Shown: one piece after another, positions 49,201 through 60,100 of the stretch | How the letters are laid out: each line of letters begins with the position of its first letter | Position numbering within the stretch: the stretch's first letter is position 1 | Source of the DNA: Branchiostoma floridae | Taxonomy: Eukaryota > Chordata > Leptocardii > Amphioxiformes > Branchiostomatidae | Assembly (NCBI RefSeq): GCF_000003815.2 | Contig: NC_049989.1 | Coordinates: 11,699,704 to 11,763,703, forward strand | DNA: 64,000 nucleotides | Direction: 5' to 3' | The notes under the pieces: generated by a model | Databases searched by the model: none | What the model was told of the DNA's origin: nothing | What the model saw: only the letters and a program-made list of their open reading frames with translations | Program-made: the position numbers and the translations under genes

Positions 49201-52200
49201 TCAAAGCAACGAAATTCCCATCAGGGCAAAATGACAATGTGATAAAAAGTCAACGTGTCTTTCATACAAAATTTCATGGTGAACCTATAAATGTACATAT
49301 GTAACGTGAGTTCACCTCTATCCGCGGGGTAACCTAAATTCGTTGTTATTGAACACAGGCTATTTATGGATATCAAATCGACGGACGGGGGTTTCAAACA
49401 GCAATATTTTCAGAGTATTGCTGGATTTGGTGTGTGAAACCACCGTCCTTAGTTGTTTGAAGCAACGGATATAGGTTACCACGCGGATAAAGGTGAAATA
49501 ACGTTAACTGTTTATATATATATAATTTTCGAGAAATTCCACCAAATATAAAGTTTATACTAGTTCGCCCTTCTCCGTCTACAGTCACAAATTTCAAAGG
49601 TGCAAAATGACAAACGGTCTTACCCAACGGTATGCAACTAATATGAAACTCTCGGAGCAAAATGTTGGGTCAAATTCCGTTCTGGTATAACAAATGTTCC
49701 TCAGACAAAATTGTACCATGGTTGAGCGGACGGGAGAAAGATTGTACGGTTTCGGTACTGTATCATCAAACCCCTTGGGGAGGGGAGGGGGGTGCAGAAT
49801 GATTTGTTCTCTCGTCCAATTTTGGGGGGAATATGTGTAGCCATGTTTCATATCGTCGGCTCATTTTTCTAATCTGAGAATTTTGCAGCGGTGGAAATTT
49901 ATCTCAGCTGGAAAAAAAACAGTGCACAAAGCGCGAAGGTATATCAGGATAATGCAGTTGTATGTAAGGCCCCCTTTCCACTTGACGGCGCTCTCACTGC
50001 GCTCTCGCTGCGATGGAAAATTGGCCAGAGCGCCGTTGAGAGCGCCGTGACGCCAGAAAAACTGCTCAAGTGGAATCTCTCCGGCGACCCCAGCGCGCTC
50101 TCACCGCGACGAAAAACTCAAATGTCAGCATGTTTTTATGAGCTAGCAAAGTTTCGAAAGATAACTCAACGAATTTAAGAGATAAAGAACGAATCTTTTG
50201 ACGTATAGTGTATATTGGTATCTTTGAAGTCATCCTTTTACGTCTTACATAACATTCAAAGTATAAAATCAAGGCTGTGAACGAATCCAAATTTGGTCAC
50301 TGTACAGTCACTCAGCCTGAAATATACACGCTTGTCTAGCTGACTTTTCCTTAAATCTGTCATGTAGCTTGTTCACCATAAATTTCTTTATCATGCCACG
50401 TTATTAGTGTTAATCATACAACACTGAAACACTTCGATTTATTGAAAATAGGACTTCAATAATCTAAATGTACATATGATGAACATAAAAACCTAAAAGA
50501 AGTTGAGAAATGATAAACCTTTGTTTATTTAAACCTTGGTTATTCCTTCTCAGTTTGTTTTATTGTAAATCATTGGTACATTTTAAACATTTCTCCGGGT
50601 TCTGTCTGTGTCAAATATACTTCTACACGTACCGTGGTTGAGAGCGCCGAGAGAGCGCGGTGAGAGCGCCGTCCTAGCTAAATTTGTATCATAAACCACT
50701 GTTGAGGCCTATTGCGCTCGCCGCGCTCACTGTGCGCTCTCTTTGCGCTCATTTGGCGCGCTCTCTGCGCTCATTTGGCGCTCTCTCTGCGCTCATCGTT
50801 GGATCGCCGTCCACGGCGCTCTCACGGCGACTGCTTTGAGTAGGTTCAAAACAGTCGCGGAGGTGATGGCGACCATGGCGACCTTGGCGCTCCCACCGCG
50901 CACTCTGCGCGCTCCCATGGCGACCTTGGCGATCCCACCGCGCTCTCACCGCGCTCTTCCCAATTTGAGGTCGCAGAGAGAGCGCCGTGAGAGCGCCGTC
51001 CTGGTGGAAAGGGGGTATAACTCCATTGCATATTTATATCATGTACACTAACACATGCACGGGGATCATACAAAGCTACTGTGATATGCATTTAGCAATA
51101 GCAAGAATCACATTTGGCGTTACTGATATTATAACGGAAGATTTAACCCAATTCTTAACTTCTGTAAAGAATTATCATTCAAAAGATTGATCTTGATAAT
51201 TACATCATGCCTAGTATATTGCATATTGCCTCTTTAACCCCAGGACTGATGTATGAGAGACTTCTGACGACATTTGGCCCATTACTGATGTCACACGGTC
51301 AGCAAGTCACGTGTCAACACAGTGTGTCAGACAGTTAAATACGTGATTCAGTAGAACATTTTGGTAACGCTGGATCGGTGGCGTACATTTGCAATCTAAA
51401 ATATCTTCTTCGTAATGCATTTTACCCACTCAGATAAACTTTCATACCATACCTATTGTTGTCAGATACATCAGCATTGTCAGGTACCAATCTGACTTAC
51501 ATAAAACCAATCCATGCCCCAAACTTATCACCAAGTCACCATGTAACAAAGAGGGCGACTAGTTCCCACCTTGACATTTGGAAACATTTGCAACGCCAAT
51601 TGCGAACATGACAGTTTATAATTAACATGACCGCTCTTTCTAACGTTTCATTATCGTTATCTGACTGATCAGGCTCTCTGGGAGCGAAGGGTGCTGCCTG
51701 CATAGCCCTTTGTCGATCAATCACGCAGGCCCCCCTATAGGATAATACCTAACATGCTGGGATGTAATCTTATCATTCTCCGAACATGCATCTACTAACA
51801 GCACGTTGCCTCACGGGCTGTCGTCCTAATCTCACGGCACTTGGCAACATCCGAAATGAAGAAGAAAAAAAAATGTCAAAACATCAGAATTGTCATGAAA
51901 TTTGATTAACAGAAATGTGTATTGTAGTTATCTTGTTTCGGTCGTCAGCAAAGCAAGCAGGAAAACGCCACAATGTCGTAAACTATTTACAACGCCGCAA
52001 AAAGGGCATTTACGAAGTTGAACAGCTGTCGTAAAATCTGTGACCCGTTATATCCTGTTGATGTAATTTTTAATCAGCTGTTGCTGGAATTCTTTTCTTT
52101 TACATCATTACATTTTAAAATCATAGTCTCTTGAACCGACCTGGTCTAAGTTAAAAAAGGATTAAAACTATGACAAAGAAAGAGGCACTGAACCCATCTT

Positions 52201-54056
52201 TCCTAATAGAATGTAAGGTTAATGAAAAGGCTAATTGCTTCATCTTGACATCCTTAATTAGAAGTACGTTACAAAACTTGGACAAATCGAATGATAAGAA
52301 ATCTAATTAAAGCCATCACCCCCTTAGGGCTATAGGCCGGCAATGACGAAGTATGCAAATCACAAAAAGACTTCTACTTTTGCCTCGTTATGCAGTTACA
52401 GTCCCCAGCACATTGACGACGACATGATATCTGCAGCATTCTGAAAATAAAGATGATATTTTGCCCCATGGAAAAAAGCTTATTCTTTAGAATTTCTAGA
52501 ATACACTAGCTACGAGTTTCGAGGAATATACATAGAATTTTATGAGACGGCATTCCGGCTCTATCCGATTCTCATTTGTAGGTGAATTTCTAAAATGTAC
52601 TACGAATACCCACAGGAATACACAAGAGTTTTCATTCATGCGCGGCATTCCTTTTCATTCCACCTTTCTTGTAAATAGGTGTTAGGTCCATTTGGAATTC
52701 CCGCCCGGATGTGGCCCGAATTTTGCCGAACTCTTCATTCCGGCTGGTTCTGCTGGATTCCTGCTGATTCAGTTTCAGTGTGAAGGCCCTATTACTAGTA
52801 TTAGCGATGGCAACCCAACTCTCATTACCTGTGGCACAGTTAATGCCCCCAACACGTCTACCGCTAAGTGCACCAGAAATGGAAAATCACTGCTGGCGTT
52901 TAACATGTTATCATAGGCGTATTAGTCAAGCCGTTCGACAGCTCCGCGCTTAAGTTTCCGCCGAGCAAATTTCCTGGTGAGCTCCTGACGAGCGCTCAGA
53001 AATTCCCGGCAGTTAATCCAGCGAAATGGGGGACTAAATGCACCGATAGGGTGAACATCACTCCGACTGCATTTTGGAATCGATCTCCGAGAAGAGTAGA
53101 CTATGTACAGATGACACAAAACGATATTTCAGCCGCCATTTTGATGCCAAAAGTTGGAAATGGAAGTTGGGGGTGGAAGAGCGCAACTTTTGGTTGAGAT
53201 GCGTTTGATCATTTGCATAAATCCTTCTTCGCGTATTATTTTTACAGACAAAAAAGAAAACTACTCACCAGCTAACATCACAGAACCCACACATTACAGA
53301 AAAAGTGGGATCCATCGTCTTCTAATATCTCAAGAGAAAGAAGTCGAACTCAGCATTTAGATTTATCTTTTAAACTAGAGTAGACATGCTATTGTTCTAC
53401 ACAATCTGACCCTTTTGGGCCTAGATATGTTTGCATAAAAAGCCTCAAGCGAAATCAGCGCTAACAGTGCCAATTACTAACTCTTTTTGTGCGCTTAATT
53501 ACAACAATTACAACAATCAGAAAACGGTGCCGTGCTTTCAGTAATGAAGGCCTTGTTTCAAGTTCAGCTATTTACCCAAGCAATGTTTCACCGGTATTCT
53601 TCAGAGAAATATGCGAATACAACGTTATCTATGGATATACTGTATATAGATATGAATAGTACTAATTTACGCTTCTGTGTTAAGAAATTTGCCAATCCAA
53701 TGTGTTGCTGGCAATTTTCATATATATATGATATATGGAGATAAATTGATACCAATAGCACTAATTTAGGCTTACGTGCAAAATTGTAAACAAAGACATT
53801 CTTCTTTGACAGTCTAGTCTCGAAAGACTATATTGTTTCGTATCTGCAAGATAAAGATAATAACGAAGATAATAAACAGACAGTGAAGACAGTAGGTAAG
53901 GAAACATATCATTTATAAATAATGCAGAGCACAAACCATGGCTGCAAATTTTTCTGACGTCTCAATTTGCCCATATGTACAGTTCTTCATTTGTTCTAAA
54001 GTTAAATTGATAGTGTTTTTTACCTGTACAATTTGTGGTATGATTGTGTATGCTTC

Positions 54057-54121
<65 letters not shown>

Positions 54122-57100
54122 GTTTATTGTTCGAACCCTGGAAGACTGCCCTAAATAGGACTAAAGGGTATTGCAGCAAAGAAATAAAGGAAAAGTCTTA
54201 AAATCTCCAAAAAGCCCATCACATTTCACGCCAATAAACTCTTTCCCTTAAGGGTGGCGGAGGGAAAAGTCGCACCTTCCAAATTCAAAGTCTGTAGGCC
54301 TGATCTTCGCTAATGCAAGGGCTAAGACACCTGGCGTCTTCCCTGTCTACCTTCCAACCGCCCTCAATGGTATTGCGTCAACCGAGCTGTAACCTTGAAT
54401 ACAGTAACACATGGAGCCTGTCGGCACGGATTCCAGCCACACAAATTCCTAATCCTGGAAAATGATCTTTCCAGGAAGGCCAAAGCCCCTTCACCACCGC
54501 CAGGCGAAGAGCAACATGGCAAACATTATCTTTTAAGACGCCCTCCGTCACGAAGTTGAGCTTCCTCATTCCTCTGCAGCGATAGAAACTTGCAACGCAG
54601 CGAAACGTAAATGGATGCCCCTCTCTAAATGTAAAGCGAAGACGGAATGCATGCTAGGAGATAGGTAACGGTGGCATTTGTATCCCGAGCAAATGTAGAA
54701 GAAGTTCTGAAAGCGTTGTATGTTTCCATTACTGCAAGACATCTCGTCGCTAGGCGGGGCATTCGTCACTGTCTTGGGCAGTCAAGACGTCCGTTATACC
54801 TGCGGTCTGTAGACGATCTTAGAAAAAGATGTCTTGCCATTAGTTTCTTCGACTTCCGCACATACATACGTGAGTCTATTTTCAATGCATAAAAAGTTCT
54901 TATACCTCCTTTTCACCAGAACGGCGCTCTCGCCACACTCTCTCTGCGAAACATTTGACAGACCGCTCAACGAATTATACAGAAGAAAACGAATCTTTTT
55001 TGAGCTTTGTGTGTTTTGTTGTCTTTTCAGTCTCACTTATACATTTAGTATGATAACATTGTACCCAGTATGAAATCAAAGGTTAAACACATCCGTTTTA
55101 GGTCACAGTGAGAGCACATCGCAATCGCCATCTAGTGGAAATGGGGAGAAAAATGGTCTGCCTTAAGGCCCCCTCTCACTTGACGTGCGGCACGCTTGCT
55201 GCATTGCTGCGTTCGTTCGCTGCGGTACTGTTTTGTTATTTTCTCCGATTTGTTATAATTCAGATATTGCGCAATACGTAAAAGTGTGACATAGAAGACC
55301 ACAAAATACACAACAAGTAAGAAAATTCGTTCTTTATCTCTGAAATTCGTTGAGCATCTTCCGAACGCAGCAATGCCGCAAGCGTGCCGCACGTCAAGTG
55401 AGAGGGGGCCTTAAAGCAAAGGGCCCAACCCGCCGTACGTGCAAATACGTGTTGTGTACGTGCACGTGCACGCGCCAAAACGTAGGCAATCTTTTGGGAT
55501 CTGTAAGTGGTAAACTAAAAAAAAAGTAAGTACCGCCTCCGTACGAACTCGTAGGGAATCCGACGGATTTTGGAGCACGCAGACCATCCGTAGAACTTTA
55601 CGTGCAGGTAAAACTTTGTGTACCATCGGGCTGCGGATTCGCCCTCCGTACGTGCCAGTACGGGCCACGCGCCTGCCCTGTACAGTCGGAACGTTTTCAG
55701 AAATACGCTGCGGACGTTGCCTCCCCAAAAAAACGTACGGACAAATTACACGTACGGCGAGTTGTGCCCTTAGCTTGAAGGTGTATCTCATTGCACTTGG
55801 GGCAACGGTGCGGCACTGCGGGCTTCGAAAGATTACTCAACGAATTTCAAAGATAAGTTTCTTTACGTTTTTGTATTTTGTTGTCTTCTAAGTCATGCTT
55901 TTACGTATTACGCAATATCTATATTTAAAAAAAAAAACCAGTGCCGCACTGGTGCCCCAAGTGCAGTGAGATACCACATAAGTTATCGCCTTAACAACAA
56001 ACACCAACGATTGATGCTCATTTTTTTAGAAGACGTGACATTTAATTATGACTGGACAAGTGTAGAAAATATAAACGTGTTTGACGTGAATTTCGCTTAC
56101 CATTATGTCTGTGAAATCTATTTTTACCCGAGACGTCAAAGTCACTCAACAGCGTTCTGAAGTACCATTACCGCAGAAATGTCAGAATAGTTTATATACG
56201 AGATGTAATAAAAGTAGCCTTTTCTGTTTTATATTGACAGCAGTGGGGCGTGCGTTACCAAATGGATGTATACGAGTGCGAGTTTCGGAGATATATGTGC
56301 GCGTTTTGGTAAACTATTCTTTGACTGGTCATACTTGTCGTACGGGTGTCGTACGAGCGAATACTGAAGGTATTTTTGGGGATAGTTGTACAGGTGTCGT
56401 ACAAAATCAATCTTTTAATGAAAAATTATGTATTTTCTACTCTTCAGCGTTTTTTTCACAACCTGATAGAAAATGCATATGATATCATATCGACCTATGT
56501 AAAACAATGTGCCCCTAGCCTTCACAGAAGGCTCTGTGGGCCTTTTTTGTCTTTTGGGGCTCATAATACACCTTTGTATGCCAGTAGCACAAACGACCCA
56601 GTACAAAAGGAAACGTCCAGCAAAAGTGCATCATGAGCTCAAAAAGACGAAAAAAAGCCCCCAAAGCCTGCTACGGAGGCTAGTGCCGCTCATGTAGATA
56701 GTATCTCACTGCACTTGTGGCACTCGTGCCACACTGTGGTGTTCGAAATTCAAAGATAAAGAACGAATTTTCTTACGTTTTGTGTATTTTGTTGTCTTCT
56801 AAGTCATATTTTTGCATATTACGCAATATCCAAATTATTAAAAAAATAACACAACAGTGCACTGGTGCCCCAAGTGCAGTGAGATACCATATTTTCAGAA
56901 ATATACGTAATGCTCTAGGGTAGTGTCTTTTCATCTTGAAATATGGACGAATTTAGGGTTACGGCCGTTGCAACGCTTTCGCATTATTTGCCGTTGTTAC
57001 AAGAACGAGGCCGCCGGCGGTGAAATCCCTGTCATGGGTCATAATACAGACAAAAACATATCCCTTCATCAGTCATAGCTAGGTAAGGGGGATTTTCTTG

Positions 57101-60100
57101 CTCATATTACGCGATCTTTCAGCCCCTGGGAACACTAGGAAATGAGCACCGTTCCTCCCACAACATCTGTTGCCCTGAATACCAACCGCTCTTTCTTATT
57201 TTCTTCATCTTCTTCTTCTTCTTACTTTTCAATTATCAGTCATCGTTTCAAGTTTGTAGAAGACTATAAATAGAATTTTTGACAATTCGTATGTAGCCTG
57301 TCTTGAAAGCCACATGGATAGTTTTTCCAGTGATGTTCAAAACGAAATTCACACCTTGAACGCTGCATTTTTCTCATTAAAGTACACATGACATATTTTT
57401 TTTTATTATATCGGATTTCGCGTAGTGATTTCATCTAGTGGTTTGAATGGTCTTGAAACTTTTCCCATCTTTCCCCGTCCTAAAAAGTTCTGTAATATTA
57501 CATTTCAGTCATGGTCATTGTTGTGTTTTTGTTGTATCACAGAAAAACGATAAAATCTACAAACATCTAGAAGAAAAGAAAAGGCGAATTCCTTTAACCC
57601 TATTCAGACCGGGCTTTTTTGGTCATCCCTGGACCGGGGGGGGGCTTTTGAGGCCCTCCACTTCTAAGTCCTCTAACTCTTGAACGACGTGCCGTAGGGC
57701 CACCAAATTTTAAGGACATGATATTGACATAATATCTGACGAGTATTTGACGTTTGACGTTACGTTGACGTAAAATGACGTAATTATGACGTCATCAATT
57801 TGATTATATTGGCCGGACCCATGAAAAAAGGGTATTCTCAGAAAACTTCAAGTTATACTACAAAAATGTAACAACAAGTGCAGATAACAGAATAATAATG
57901 TTTATTACGACTTGTATTGCCAATAGCAACATCGATGACGTCATAATGGCGTCATAAAATGACGTCATGCACATCTAACATGCGAGTTAGGCTCCGCCAT
58001 ATTATATCCACCACCTTGAATTTTTAAAACTACTTTTTTTGCAACAAATAATCACAAAGGGCAATGGAAATAGACTAAATTCATTCATTTAGATGGTTTT
58101 TGATGAAAAAATACCGGGTAGTTACAAATTTTAAGGGATAATTAGCTTGTTATTCTTGATCTGGCCATACGGTCCGCCATCTTGGATTTTGGGCTGATGA
58201 CGTCATCAAATTAGCATAATTTATGCATTTATGATTATGAAAGATATGCTTAATAATATAAGATTTTATTTATGTAACAAAATAGCAGTAATATAGCAAA
58301 TAAATGTGAAAAATACATTGTTAGAACCAAAAACAGTGATTTTTGGCAAAACTGCCTGTCAGCAAACGGTTGCCATGGCAACACGAAAAAATGGAACATT
58401 TGTCAAACTTCGTAAAATTGTTGCCAACAATATTTTAGGAAAACTCACCAAATTTGGTGGCTTTAGCGTAAGGCGTTCTGGCGTTATAGGACATCGAAGT
58501 TGGCGCAGGCCTCAAAAGCCCCCCCCCCGGTCTGAATAGGGTTAAACTCTAAAAATTCGCTGCTTTTTGCAACGATACTTTCTATATACAAAAGATGTCT
58601 ATACAAATCTCCGCGCAAAAGTCTGACCACCGCCATTGTTAGATGAAGTTACTTACATTAGTATAAACCACAGTGTTCGAAATCATCAAACACTGCAATG
58701 CATTTTGCATGTTACATTACTATTGGGTACCCAAACACTCTAGCTAAAACACGTTAGAAATATATTTTAAGCTTAAAAGTATCTTCAGTACGTAAAAAAT
58801 AACAATGCGGTGCACTTTGCTGCAAAGTTGTAAATATAACCCGAAAACAATATTTTGAAGGCCAAATTCATATATTATGAGCGACACAATAAAGCAACCC
58901 CAATTCCTTTTGCATGTTAAGAAACGCGCACATATTGAGAGACGTCCATAAGAATGCCGTGAAAAACAAGCCTTTCCCTAACATCTACTTGAAGATTAAT
59001 GGCGTGCCTATGCGATGATGTAGTTTCCCTAACGGGACAAGGAGGCTGGAGCGCTCACACATTCATTAAGCGATATAATCCACAAATAACGCCCGTCCAT
59101 TACATTCAACTCCGGGCAAACTCATCGATCAAATACCCCCTCGGCACAACTGAGAACGAATACCCTCGACGTTAGAAAAGTGCCTCAAGGCCAGATTCAC
59201 AACCAAGCTCTTCTAGTAGTGGCCGTAAAAAAACAATGTAAATTATTATAAAATATTTGAGTGATTTAACACAAAAGCTACAGTCGGGAAAATGATTTCT
59301 AGCTAGCTAGCTGTAAATTATCTGGCTAATATTGTGTAGGTTCGGGTTTAGCTGACAAAGAATCTTTTAAACTAGAAAGGCAACATTTTCGCGAAAATGC
59401 AGAATGTTTTCCCCCGTAACACACAATACTATACCAATAGGCTCGCCCTATAGTAAAATATTAGTATTGTTTGCGAGTAAAACAAAATGCTCACACTTAC
59501 AATATATAACTAATTTAATATCCTAACCTAGTTGTTGGTAATCTTATTGGTTCCTGACAGAAGAAGAGGAAGAAATAAAAAGAACACACACAAGCAAAAA
59601 TAATCTGTTTTTTTTTTCCTATCGCGGAAACCACAATTAGATCGAACTGGTAGGAGGGGAAAAAAGAGACCAGTAAGGTTCGTAACATCCCACGGTTGAT
59701 TTCCACCACCTGTCAGTACAGGGAACACAGTTGTGCCGCCTGTCCCACAAATGGACAGCGCGCGCGGCCGGCAATGTTGTGAAGTGGCGGCACAGGGGCG
59801 ACAACAAAGACAATGGGATTTTCTGAACAGCGTCTCAAAATACAGTAAAATTCCTAGCATGGCGGTACTCTAGGGTGCTCATTTACACCTGTTTAGAAAG
59901 CGTCCAAGAACTGTTATGCAATAACTCTTATGAAACACAGCATGTGAAACCTACGTATATCCCTCTCCCAATAAAGAAACACTAATATGTATTCGAGCTA
60001 CGCGTTCTAAGCCCAGTCTGGCGAACTTAATTCACAACATCCCTTTTTCCACGAACGCGTGCAGAACTTTCTTGACGCAAATTGGTTTTAAAACACTTAC

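Larger units (their letters stand above)
46069..54057 (-). other. Intron 1, part 5: unassigned stretches
   Basis: 47266-48774 and 51461-54057 contain no recognised gene. 52480-52760 has loosely duplicated TGAATTTCTAAAATGTACTA / GAATTTCTAGAATACACTAG segments. 46080-46960 is blank. Confidence 0.45.

Noticed and set aside
50743-51091. Ala/Leu/Arg-rich ORFs on both strands
   Set aside because: Produced by the GC-rich GAGAGCGCCG array in the family C element.
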